The notes under the pieces: generated by a model
What the model saw: the letters and a program-made list of their open reading frames with translations, nothing else
Databases searched by the model: none
Told to the model about the DNA's origin: nothing
Program-made: the position numbers and the translations under genes
Assembly: GCA_027405735.1 (NCBI GenBank)
Contig: JAPEHQ010000006.1
Span: 868,001-932,000 of the forward strand
DNA length: 64,000 bases
From: Mucor racemosus
Taxonomy: Eukaryota > Mucoromycota > Mucoromycetes > Mucorales > Mucoraceae
Direction of reading: 5' to 3'
In this document: one piece after another, positions 47,623-60,133 of the stretch
Position numbering within the stretch: position 1 is the stretch's first letter
Layout: each line of letters opens with the position of its first letter

Positions 47623-50479
47623 CTTAGACACTGTTAAATATATTTGAATTGATCGTATTATTCTACTACCTATTCCTAAGTTTATTCTATATCTCACAAA
47701 AAACCCAAAAACAGGTAAAATTCACTGCTTTTTCCTTGAAATCTGGGTCTCACTTTTCATCCCTGCTCTATATTTTCTTTCCACTAAATAACACCAAGAA
47801 AAAATTATATGACAATATACCTGAGATGCCACACTTTAATCTAAAACTGAGTACCAGAAAATATCCTATTTTTTGTAGTTGGTATTAATGTTTCAATACT
47901 AATGTTTCAGATTTTTACGCGTATTTCACTGGTAAAAATTGAAAACTTTGAACCTTCATATCTTTGCAACAAATTAAGCTATACTACCACTTTCTAATAA
48001 TAAAACTTACTTGTTTTTAAGCACTTTATAACATGTTTCGGGCTAAAAAGGTTTTGAGCATTTTTATTTTTTTTCATTTTTTTTTGACATTTCTGTAGTA
48101 GGTTTTACGATATTCGTTAAATTGAGCAATATTTTTTTTATATTTATGTCATCAACCTTGTTGAGCTCTCTTGGATCCAATTTAGTTTTTTTCAAAATAT
48201 TGATTTTTCATGGAGATATCCTCAAAAATGTGTGCAAAGAGATTCCTGCGCTTCTACCTCCCAATTTTCCCTTGTATACCTTCGTCCCAAATTCTGAATT
48301 TGAAAAAAAATTCATAAAAATTGTGATTTCTCTACGAAAAATGCAGCTAAAAGGTATATCAATGGCTCGATCGATAGATGATTTTATTGCACATAATCTC
48401 CAAAAACTAGTTTGGAAATATGTTTATAAAAATTGATGTGTATATTCAAAAAACCTTCAAAATTTCAATGGCATTTTCTGCAAACTTTAACGTGAAACAT
48501 TTGTTGGAATTTTGTTTAGTTAGATACAGAATTTAAAACTGTACAAAAATCATTTAATAAGCTATTTCAACTTACTTTGCAGTTCATGAGCCATTAAGCA
48601 ATTTTGTTTTTTTCATCATTTTCTAATCGATTTCACAAATGGATTTTGAAACCCAGTTACAATAGGGTTAAGTTGTAATATGAACTATTATTTTGATTAT
48701 CTCGACCAAAAACCAATATTTTTTGCTAAAACAAAAATTGCAGAGTACCTTTGAATTGCACCTACCTTTTGAATACCAAAAATCAATACCCTAATTTTGA
48801 CGTTCAATTTTTTACAATATATTTTAGGTAAACCTTGGTCAATCTTCTTGGTCAACATGTAGTCAGTGCACTTATATTCTGGAATGATTATTTCTATTTT
48901 CCGAGAGATATTAATGGCTTATAAAGTAAAGGGTGAATCAAGATGTACATCTCCTTCGAAAAATTTACGTGATTCTGCTCAATATTAAGCGAAGACATTT
49001 GAAAAACATCTAAACCCCATCTGAAGCCTCCTTTCCTACAGCCATAAAAACCGACAAGAAAAACCTCATCTCGATGAATTTCAATCCTATTAACTTCCAA
49101 CTTTTCAAGAGGATAGTTACACAACTTGGATGCGATGGTCTCAAAGAGCAACTTTCACAACCTACTGCATGTCGAGAAAATTAATGTCAAAGTATACCTA
49201 TACTTTATTACGCCCTTTTAATGAAAACAATTAAAAGTGTAACCTTTATAAATGGCAATTCAAATAAGTTGCCACTTTACATGAGTACAGATATGGGTAG
49301 ATAATCCAAGTACTGTATATCCAGTATCAGCTTGCATAAATCATTGTGCATTCAGTAAATTTGAACAAGAAGTTGCTTACCTACTGCTTACACCTACTAA
49401 AGTCAGTCGGCTCACCAGTTCTCGCCAAATATGGACCCAAATAAGCTCTTGTTGCAATGGTAGATACATCTAGTGCTAACCCACAAAATTACAGAAGGCT
49501 CAGTCTCTTCCTCGAGCTGCTATAAAGATGGCGAAATAAAAGCACAGGCTTGTTTAAACGATATTTTGTATAGCACTACGGCCAAACTACTATTCTTCCC
49601 ATGGGCATAATGATCTGCACAGATGGGCAGAAGAATAAAACATTTTGTGCAGATCAGACAGCCCAAATAAACAGAGCAATGAGATGAAGGTTTTTTGGTC
49701 AATTTACTAATAAATTATATCAATCATAATATAATCAATAGCGAAGATAATTTGAATGGTTTAAAACAGATGTGAGTTACTCTAATTTATCAGAATTGCC
49801 TTATTGACGAGATATATCAATTTAAAATTTGGTATTTGAAAGAGTTCTGCCCATGTTCTTCTTTCGAGGACCAAATGGGAACAACAACAACAGCCTGTTT
49901 ACCAATACTAAAAGTATTTATGCCTTTATAAGTTTCTGTTTGTAACGCACAAAATCTTTTTTCTTCCCTACTCTTTCCTCAGCTCTTTTATTTACGTTTA
50001 AAACTACAATAAAAAGTCCAATATTTTTTTATAAACTGAAATCAAGTAGCAGAGTAGCAGGTACAAGTACATGTGTTTCCTATTGTTTATTTGGAAATAA
50101 ATTATTAGCTGTTAATGTTAGGGCACGTTATAATATCTTTTTCGAACAAAAAAAGCGTCCAGGACTTAATTATTTTATTCCATTATCTACGTTATAATCA
50201 ATGCTTTTTTGGTCTAAAGTCGATATCTACCTGGAGGAAAACTGGTGATTATAAAAGTATGTATAACATTGATTTGATTTGAAAGAATGAATAAACTCAT
50301 GTTAGTCTATTTAGTTTCTAAAAAGTATTTATTTCTATTTAGTGACCAACAGCTAAGAAGAGGAAGACAAGATGTTGTCTTGTATATCATTACCAACTAT
50401 CAAAGGTACACCATAATTATTACTTATTAACTTGTTATTAATAATTGATTTTACTAATAAATCAATTTTTATAGGTCAA

Positions 50480-51640
50480 AACTAAGTTTGTTCTGGTAAA
50501 GCATTGAATAAATTGGCTTGGGATAAAGAGGGTAAAAAGGTGGCAATAGGTCCCAGTGATGGCCATGTTTATATTTATGATATTGGAGAGGTGAGAGTAA
50601 AAAAAAAAACTTAATGTAGATCACCTCTAGCGCAATAACTATAAAGGAAGACTATATTATCATCAAATAAACTACCACACAATATTAACATGTATAAATA
50701 TTTACAGTAATAAGCTTGAATTAAGCGGATACAGCATCATAAATCTTTGAAAACGTTCTCAGATATCGTGTAATCTCTTATTTTTAAGACTTACAAGGCT
50801 TATAAGCGGAATATTAATTTCGAAAATTATTCTTGTCCAGATCATCAATTTTGACATTTTTTAATTTTTTTTTTCTGATTTTGCAAATCTAGAGTTAATT
50901 ATACTACCAATTAAAAAAACAAAAAATACAAACATATAAAAAATTTAGCGCTCTATTTGTTCAATAAAAAATATACAATATTTTTATTGCAAAATATTAC
51001 ATGAAAATCCTTTAACCAAAAAACCGTTTTTGGGCCAAAAGTACAAAGTTTCATTACTTAACATTTAATATTAAGCTTTTATAAAGTGTGTATTAGCTAT
51101 GGCTACAATTTTCTCTCACATTGTACTATATTTAAACGTTGATTTTGGTATCAAAATTTGATTTTTCTGTTTTTTGATCTAAATCATGTGTGTTGGTAAG
51201 GATGAAATGAGCCCCGAAAAATGTCCGCTACAAAGTCTGAATTTTCAGACCGTACGTGGTTAAATATAAGAAAAGTTTAAAAAAAAACGCTTTTTCATTT
51301 AAAACTTAGATATATACCATAGTATAAGAGACTTAGCCATTCAATCTTGCTATGCTCAATTACGGCGTCGCTCTATGGGCTCGCTTTTGCAATTTTTTAA
51401 TAAATCTATGATATGACAGCCGGTTTTTCTAGTAGAAAATTTTATGTTTCTATTATAGTAGCAGATATTGCCTATTTTGCTTAGTTTATAGTTCAGGCGT
51501 TGTAACGCTGCTTTTACATTGGCTGAAATGTGCAATTAAGCAGGGTTTTAAATGCGCTAAATAATGCAAAGCCTTAAAAAACCTTTTATACGTGTGTTGT
51601 TTCTCTCTCTTTGTTTTCATATTCCAAGGATAATATATTC
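50480..51640 (+). repeat. Single dynein-exon-bearing unit in P2 left arm
   Basis: Corresponds to units A and B of P1 (18777-19930 and 20743-21895). Only one copy is present in this arm, so the P1 duplication is either newer than the split of the two palindromes or was lost here. Confidence 0.75.
50501..50590 (+). pseudogene. Dynein intermediate-chain exon fragment (P2 left arm)
   Basis: Reads ALNKLAWDKEGKKVAIG then PSDGHVYIYDIGE and is followed by a GTGAGAG donor. It is the least altered of the copies compared with the WD40 consensus. No further dynein exons lie nearby. Confidence 0.72.
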
Positions 51641-51663
51641 ACCGTTTGATAAGACATATCAGA

Positions 51664-51794
51664 CTTTTGAAATGCCCAAGATTTAGAATAAATATTGTAG
51701 CAAGAAAAAATGTATAATTTAATAAATGAACATGTTAAATTAAATCACTTTTTCTTGTTACAATATTTATTCTAAATGTTGGGTATTTCAAAAG
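51664..51794. repeat. 131-bp foldback element (P2 left arm)
   Basis: The two ends (CTTTTGAAATGCCCAA... and ...TTGGGTATTTCAAAAG) pair over about 46 bp with few mismatches around a loop of about 40 bases. P1 has only the left half and loop (21935-22015), after which the sequence jumps to a region that in P2 lies beyond about 52160. Confidence 0.75.
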
Positions 51795-52165
51795 ATATAG
51801 AAACAAAAAAAAAAGAATAATCTAATGTCTTGTCTAGTAACCATAGTTTGGATCGTAGCTACTGTATACTTGAAAACAAATCTTTTTACAGCTGATAATC
51901 GTAAACTAAAATAATAAGAAATTTAAAAAAGGTTAATTTGTTTAAATTTTATGTGTGATAAAGCAGCATATATAATCATAGGTTTAGTTTGCATATAACT
52001 TAAGCAGTAAGTGGTATTTAAGTTTATGCTCGAGAAAAACCCATTGTTGCTGTAAACATTTAGCTATAAACATATTTACAAATAATGATAATCGTAAGAA
52101 TATTGGTTCTTCTTGCATGTATTGCTCTACAGACATTATAAACAAACGCATGTTTCAAATATCAT
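51795..52165 (+). repeat. Block present in P2 but absent from P1, related to 1-260
   Basis: In P1 the sequence passes directly from the foldback loop (about 22015) to the part matching 52166 onward. The block here includes a clear relative of window positions 1-260. It is either an insertion in P2 or a deletion in P1; no target duplication could be identified. Confidence 0.6.
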
Positions 52166-53365
52166 ACAATAATAAATATACAGAAAATGTAGCAAAAACG
52201 TTTATAGACATTGCGAAATAATCATTTAAGTTATTTAAAAAAGGTATTTTTATTTATAATTATATTACTATAAAGAGGCCATATTGTTAATTCTTATATA
52301 CTACTAGGATATTAACAAGATTAATCATCATGTTAAACTCAAAGCCCATCTGACCCAAACATTCTGGTCTACGAGAGTCTTTGCAATTCGTTGCTCTCTT
52401 CCTCTCCAAATCAGTTGACTACTTTTGCGGATCAACTAGGCAGCCTGCATAATATAAATTTATATTGAACTGTTATTCCCCTACAGTTAATAAAAAAAAC
52501 ACATGCATAATAAAAAGTCAATGGTCCGTATGGCAATGGCATTCCATGTACATGGCTAAAAAAATAAGCTGCCGCCCAACGGTGATACATTTATTATGTA
52601 TTTAATGTATGGATACATAAAACTCTTGGTCATACAAAAATAAATTGTCAATCTATACAAATTTATACATGCAAAGGCTTTAGAATTAACAAATATTGCA
52701 TAAATCCAGAACAAATATACAGCGCACCATTCAAATTTCTCATTGGAAATACAAACGTAAGGGAATAAAAAAGGCCTTTAAACATCAATCGAAATTGGAA
52801 CGATTTACATCCTTTTTACTCCTGTTTGGTTAGCAATAGCACTACAGGTATACTTTAAATGCCATTCTTTGTCTAAAAGATGATTAACAATAATAATGCA
52901 TTTATGAATTAAAGAATATACTGTATAACTCACAGGTTATGAACAGTGCTAAGGTGTCAAAAGCTGTCATAACATAAGTCAATAAGGTTTTGATACTGAT
53001 ACAATTCGCGATGCAGCGGTTTAGGCTTTTGATAGAACAGATTGTTATATTTTGTTGGTTGATACATGTTCTATCTAAAATTGATCGTGAATAATGAAAA
53101 TACCACATTTTACACTGACATCGGTGATTTCATAGCCAGTTTCATATCCTCAAGGATTTTTTCTACACAATAACTTTGTTTGAGATATATGCTTTTTTTG
53201 AATAAATCAATTACCATATTGTAGTTTTATAAAAGCATTTTTTATTTAAAACTCTGTATTAAAAATCAACTAAAACAGGCATAAATCTATCATACTAGAA
53301 TCAAAACCACAATTTGTCAATTCGAATTTTATATATGCTATATAAAAATTGAATTTGTGCTTCTG

Positions 53366-53556
53366 ATTGCGGGAGGCGGTGTTCTCTGCCGGAAGGAGGA
53401 AGATTCCGGTAGGTGGTAGATGAGACCTCCCTCCGGAGTAATCCAGCGTGCTCCAAAAATAAGCCTGGAATGTGAGCGGGGTAGGGTGGAAAGGGTCGGG
53501 CATGGGTGTATAATGATTATACACAAATATCTGGCACCGCTTGCAAGCATTTTTTT
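53366..53556 (+). ncRNA. Candidate Pol III transcript, GC-rich (P2 left arm)
   Basis: TATATAAAAA begins at 53339, about 27 bp before the proposed start. The body is GC-rich with potential stems CCGGAA/TTCCGG (about 53390-53410), GTGTATA/TATACAC (about 53505-53523) and a closing pair GCGGTG (53376-53381) with CACCGC (53535-53540). It ends in GCTTGCAAGC followed by seven T (53550-53556), a Pol III-type terminator. I checked it mentally against U6, SRP, RNase P/MRP and tRNA patterns and found no match. It may be a SINE or an unknown small RNA. Confidence 0.4.
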
Positions 53557-53633
53557 ACAATTACTGATCTATATTTCACGTTTTACTTTGTCTTCTATAG
53601 CTTTGTAAAGCATAAGAAATTAGATATTCTAAG

Positions 53634-56600
53634 TGAAATGTATATAAATATGAAAATAGCCCTTATTTCATAAAAATCAACTTTATTATATTATATAAAT
53701 GAGGGTAAATCTCCTTTCACTTCACTGTCAAACACATTTCATTATTGGCACCTCTTTAATAAGTGGCCGCTTCGTGGAAAATATGTAATGATCTGTAATC
53801 TTAGATGGATATTATGGTTAAATTGATATGCTAATGGTGGTATAATGTTTAATATTAGAGATCGGTGAACAGTGACTGAAAAAAGCTTGGTGTTTTTATT
53901 TATAAATTAGATGTTTAGTAAGAAAAATAAATAAGGATGTAAGGAAGAAGAAACACAGATAATTCTACAAGAAATTATGGAAAGATTTCCTTGTAGTATT
54001 TATAGGAACATTTGAGATGAGCGTTACTGTTGTGAATTATTATTGTAATAATTTGAGTCATTACAATATACCTCCTACATTTTTATATTGAGATCTCATA
54101 AACAACAAACAGTCTTATATTTCACAGAAGACATTTATTCAATTAATTTCAAAAACCCATTGTCATATTTAGTTATTTACTGCTGAATTTTAATCACAAA
54201 GTATCAAGTATTTTATTGTTAAGGAAAATGTTGTACTCCATGTCACCTTCTACAAATCTACATTATAATTCGATGGAAAAAATACTATAATTGTGGTTTG
54301 CACAAATCCATTGTATAGCCGATGATACTTCGGAAGGAAGATTCAACTACGGATACTCTATTTTTTATGTGGCTCAATAGCACATTCAGCTCTCATTTTA
54401 TGACAGTATATTAATAGGCGGGGCTAATAATATAAACATTAATCTCTGGGTACAGACCTCCGCTCAAAAATTAAATAAAAACAAGATAAATACTAATTAT
54501 GAAACATATCAACTAAGGCTATGATTCAACCCGATGAACTGTATCTCTGATTTGCTGAATCTATATAGATGTAATGCTTATGATATTGATATATTGGTTC
54601 TTTAGTTATAATCTCAGGAATAAATAGCAGATAGATATAAAAGGCCCATACGTTTACATCTTAATAAACTTTAGACTTCTTTTAGTTTTTATATACAGTA
54701 TTGTCTTTTTTTATTGCGTTTTTATTTATGAAAATTCAGAAACGGCGATACCATAACATTAATCAGCTCTCAGTAACACGCCTCTGATACTGAATTCTGT
54801 AATCAACAAATTTAATGCGTCTATTAGGTTTTTTTTATAATGAAAATTTCAATTATTCAAACACATTTCATAAAAGAGAACCAAACTAACATTATAAATC
54901 AAATAAATAGAGACCTTGTAATATACTGTATGTATAGATAATTATTTTTCTGGTATTGTATTTACTGAATGTACCTTCATCGACGCCTTGGATGCCTTAT
55001 ATATTATCTGGTACGCCTTTGATTAATTTCGACGCTTTCTCTGTTTTCGCTGTTTTCGCTGCTTTCGCTGCTTTCGCTGCTTTTACCACTTTTAATTTGA
55101 TACCTTTGACACTTCTTCTACACTTTTAATTCAATACTTTTGATGTTTTGAGAACCAAAACATAACCAAAAGCCCCAAAACCAAAAAAAAAATTCAAAAA
55201 AACGCGCATTACATTTTGAAACCTATACTACACTATTCTAAATAAATATAAACAAACAAAAAGTGCTTAGGCAAATATCTTTATCTTGTTTGTACAGATA
55301 CTTACCGTCTCTGAGAGACCTTTGGGATATGCCTATAATACGTCTAAAGAATAAGAGAAACAATTAGCATATTGAATAGACTCACTTAGAGATGGAGAAA
55401 CAACAGATACGTTTGCTAAAAAAACGATCTATACTCAACTGCCTTATAAAAAACACTATTGATGCGGTAAGGTCTCACAAACACAACCTCAGTTAGCCAT
55501 GGCGCTATGGAATTGCAATAATCAATACGTAGATTACTGTGGTATTACACTACTAAGGCATCTCGTATTTGACGAGGATAATTTGGATGATTAGCAGTAT
55601 TATGCTTAGCTTCAATAACTCTTTTTCAGTTAGCAGCTCAAATGTATTTTACTCTACTGTTATTTTTATGAAGCAAATCATTAATAAAAGTTGCACAATT
55701 AAATCATGAAATGCCAATTTTGATATGCTTTTTTGTGAATGGACCCTACTAAAGCTTATTCTTCTAAAAAAACTTTAAAATCTGTGATTTTATGTAAATA
55801 AAAATGGAAGTTTAATATTTCTTATTAAATGTTCAAATCTTCAGTCAGTGTTGAACACATTGATCAGTTTTTTAGGAACGTATATTCTTTACAATAGAAC
55901 TTCAGAGCAAAAATTTTAAAGAGTGCCTATTTTTCAGCAGCAACTGTGGGATAGATAGGGATATTAACGGAAACAAAGTATAAAAAACAATAGAAATTAG
56001 ACTAGATAACATTAGAATTTTATTATCAAGTAGAACTTAATTGACGCTTCTTTCATAGGAAGATGTCATTCTATTTATACAAAATTTTGGACATATATTC
56101 TAATTCAATGAGAACAAATAGAAAAATGTCATCTCCATAATATACCTGATATCTTTAGGTCCTCATTTTATCATGGATAAAATCAGGCCATATTAAACAA
56201 TGATGCATTTATGGCTCAGGTCAATAATTATAATTTGCTAGCATCCACATCTCGGTTATAAGATTATTTGCTGTATTAATCAGACATGTCAAATCAAATT
56301 GATTCCTGATTTATACCAGCGTTAATTCACGTTAGACACCAGATAAAATGGAGATCTAAATGGATGTAATCCACAGCAATAAAAACAAGCACATCTTTAT
56401 ATTCAACTTCAGTTTGTTTGTTTACTCATTACTGCCAAAAGTATAAATTTACGATGCATATTTCATAACTGATAAAGAAATAAAGAAACCAAAGGAGATT
56501 TGAGTTAAAAGTTTGACATCAAAAGATGAAAATTATTTGAACATGTGTTTCTCAAACAAAACCCAGAGGTAATGTACAGTATAGCTACTGTAACTAATAA

Positions 56601-57000
56601 AATCTCAGAGAAAAAGATGTTGGATACAATATACAAACTATACGCTGCATTCCTACTAGTTATTTACAGAAGTACTTGAGCATCGATGATTTACGTTTGT
56701 GCCTAGAATTGTCTAATTTAGCTTATGGCTCCGAATTTTTTGTAAATGCTTTGGTTATTACATTATTATCTTTCTTTAAAATCAAAGAAAACGATATAAC
56801 TTGTAGCTGGAATTTTTTTTGGGATTTCTTATCATTAAACAGTTCTAATTTCTCTAGCCCTAATTATCTGTTTTGAGCCCATTGTGCTTTTTATGGCCTT
56901 GAGATGCTGATTCTACAGTTTTTCCATTGGAAAAAAACGTAGTTGACAGTGACTTTAATTAATTTCTCAAATATTGGACGTTTCAATTAATTTTCTTGTA
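53634..57000 (+). repeat. P2 spacer (about 3.4 kb)
   Basis: The part from about 54613 to 57000 is homologous to 22433-25270 in the P1 spacer, same orientation. The first 980 bp (53634-54612) has no partner in P1 and shows nothing I recognise. The frame at 56676-56876 is the counterpart of the one at 24874-25080 with a different C-terminal end. Confidence 0.8.
55027..55084 (+). repeat. 9-bp minisatellite in the P2 spacer
   Basis: About six units of TTTCGCTGC-type sequence with variants TTTCTCTGT and TTTCGCTGT. It is the counterpart of 23282-23330 with different unit number and order. Confidence 0.8.
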
Positions 57001-57077
57001 CTTAGAATATCTAGTTCCTTATGCTTTACAAAGCTATAGAAGACAAAGTAAAACGTGAAATATAGATCAGTAATTGT

Positions 57078-57268
57078 AAAAAAATGCTTGCAAGCGGTGC
57101 CAGATATTTGTGTATAATCATTATACACCCATGCCCGACCCTTTCCACCCTACCCCGCTCACATTCCAGGCTTATTTTTGGAGCACGCTGGATTACTCCG
57201 GAGGGAGGTCTCATCTACCACCTACCGGAATCTTCCTCCTTCCGGCAGAGAACACCGCCTCCCGCAAT
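57078..57268 (-). ncRNA. Candidate Pol III transcript, GC-rich (P2 right arm)
   Basis: Mirror copy of 53366-53556, with the same TATA box, stems and T-run on the minus strand. Confidence 0.4.
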
Positions 57269-58839
57269 CAGAAGCACAAATTCAATTTTTATATAGCATA
57301 TATAAAATTCGAATTGACAAATTGTGGTTTTGATTCTAGTATGATAGATTTATGCCTGTTTTAGTTGATTTTTAATACAGAGTTTTAAATAAAAAATGCT
57401 TTTATAAAACTACAATATGGTAATTGATTTATTCAAAAAAAGCATATATCTCAAACAAAGTTATTGTGTAGAAAAAATCCTTGAGGATATGAAACTGGCT
57501 ATGAAATCACCGATGTCAGTGTAAAATGTGGTATTTTCATTATTCACGATCAATTTTAGATAGAACATGTATCAACCAACAAAATATAACAATCTGTTCT
57601 ATCAAAAGCCTAAACCGCTGCATCGCGAATTGTATCAGTATCAAAACCTTATTGACTTATGTTATGACAGCTTTTGACACCTTAGCACTGTTCATAACCT
57701 GTGAGTTATACAGTATATTCTTTAATTCATAAATGCATTATTATTGTTAATCATCTTTTAGACAAAGAATGGCATTTAAAGTATACCTGTAGTGCTATTG
57801 CTAACCAAACAGGAGTAAAAAGGATGTAAATCGTTCCAATTTCGATTGATGTTTAAAGGCCTTTTTTATTCCCTTACGTTTGTATTTCCAATGAGAAATT
57901 TGAATGGTGCGCTGTATATTTGTTCTGGATTTATGCAATATTTGTTAATTCTAAAGCCTTTGCATGTATAAATTTGTATAGATTGACAATTTATTTTTGT
58001 ATGACCAAGAGTTTTATGTATCCATACATTAAATACATAATAAATGTATCACCGTTGGGCGGCAGCTTATTTTTTTAGCCATGTACATGGAATGCCATTG
58101 CCATACGGACCATTGACTTTTTATTATGCATGTGTTTTTTTTATTAACTGTAGGGGAATAACAGTTCAATATAAATTTATATTATGCAGGCTGCCTAGTT
58201 GATCCGCAAAAGTAGTCAACTGATTTGGAGAGGAAGAGAGCAACGAATTGCAAAGACTCTCGTAGACCAGAATGTTTGGGTCAGATGGGCTTTGAGTTTA
58301 ACATGATGATTAATCTTGTTAATATCCTAGTAGTATATAAGAATTAACAATATGGCCTCTTTATAGTAATATAATTATAAATAAAAATACCTTTTTTAAA
58401 TAACTTAAATGATTATTTCGCAATGTCTATAAACGTTTTTGCTACATTTTCTGTATATTTATTATTGTATGATATTTGAAACATGCGTTTGTTTATAATG
58501 TCTGTAGAGCAATACATGCAAGAAGAACCAATATTCTTACGATTATCATTATTTGTAAATATGTTTATAGCTAAATGTTTACAGCAACAATGGGTTTTTC
58601 TCGAGCATAAACTTAAATACCACTTACTGCTTAAGTTATATGCAAACTAAACCTATGATTATATATGCTGCTTTATCACACATAAAATTTAAACAAATTA
58701 ACCTTTTTTAAATTTCTTATTATTTTAGTTTACGATTATCAGCTGTAAAAAGATTTGTTTTCAAGTATACAGTAGCTACGATCCAAACTATGGTTACTAG
58801 ACAAGACATTAGATTATTCTTTTTTTTTTGTTTCTATAT

Positions 58840-58970
58840 CTTTTGAAATACCCAACATTTAGAATAAATATTGTAACAAGAAAAAGTGATTTAATTTAAC
58901 ATGTTCATTTATTAAATTATACATTTTTTCTTGCTACAATATTTATTCTAAATCTTGGGCATTTCAAAAG
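58840..58970. repeat. 131-bp foldback element (P2 right arm)
   Basis: Mirror copy of 51664-51794. Confidence 0.75.
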
Positions 58971-60043
58971 TCTGATATGTCTTATCAAACGGTGAATATA
59001 TTATCCTTGGAATATGAAAACAAAGAGAGAGAAACAACACACGTATAAAAGGTTTTTTAAGGCTTTGCATTATTTAGCGCATTTAAAACCCTGCTTAATT
59101 GCACATTTCAGCCAATGTAAAAGCAGCGTTACAACGCCTGAACTATAAACTAAGCAAAATAGGCAATATCTGCTACTATAATAGAAACATAAAATTTTCT
59201 ACTAGAAAAACCGGCTGTCATATCATAGATTTATTAAAAAATTGCAAAAGCGAGCCCATAGAGCGACGCCGTAATTGAGCATAGCAAGATTGAATGGCTA
59301 AGTCTCTTATACTATGGTATATATCTAAGTTTTAAATGAAAAAGCGTTTTTTTTTAAACTTTTCTTATATTTAACCACGTACGGTCTGAAAATTCAGACT
59401 TTGTAGCGGACATTTTTCGGGGCTCATTTCATCCTTACCAACACACATGATTTAGATCAAAAAACAGAAAAATCAAATTTTGATACCAAAATCAACGTTT
59501 AAATATAGTACAATGTGAGAGAAAATTGTAGCCATAGCTAATACACACTTTATAAAAGCTTAATATTAAATGTTAAGTAATGAAACTTTGTACTTTTGGC
59601 CCAAAAACGGTTTTTTGGTTAAAGGATTTTCATGTAATATTTTGCAATAAAAATATTGTATATTTTTTATTGAACAAATAGAGCGCTAAATTTTTTATAT
59701 GTTTGTATTTTTTGTTTTTTTAATTGGTAGTATAATTAACTCTAGATTTGCAAAATCAGAAAAAAAAAATTAAAAAATGTCAAAATTGATGATCTGGACA
59801 AGAATAATTTTCGAAATTAATATTCCGCTTATAAGCCTTGTAAGTCTTAAAAATAAGAGATTACACGATATCTGAGAACGTTTTCAAAGATTTATGATGC
59901 TGTATCCGCTTAATTCAAGCTTATTACTGTAAATATTTATACATGTTAATATTGTGTGGTAGTTTATTTGATGATAATATAGTCTTCCTTTATAGTTATT
60001 GCGCTAGAGGTGATCTACATTAAGTTTTTTTTTTTACTCTCAC

Positions 60044-60133
60044 CTCTCCAATATCATAAATATAAACATGGCCATCACTGGGACCTATTGCCACCTTTTT
60101 ACCCTCTTTATCCCAAGCCAATTTATTCAATGC
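60044..60133 (-). pseudogene. Dynein intermediate-chain exon fragment (P2 right arm)
   Basis: Mirror copy of 50501-50590 with the same reading and donor. Confidence 0.72.

Larger units (their letters stand above)
47623..53633 (+). repeat. P2 palindrome, left arm (6.0 kb)
   Basis: Repeated in inverse orientation at 57001-63011; paired positions sum to 110633-110634 throughout. Single-base differences exist (for example CACAAAAAACCC at about 47697 versus CACGAAAAACCC in the partner). From outside in, the arm holds module T (inverted compared with its place in P1), a stretch related to 14.7-15.5 kb, a stretch related to 17.3-18.3 kb without the two solo LTRs, one dynein-exon unit, a foldback element, a block related to 1-260 and the GC-rich candidate ncRNA. 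No supported protein-coding gene. Confidence 0.92.
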
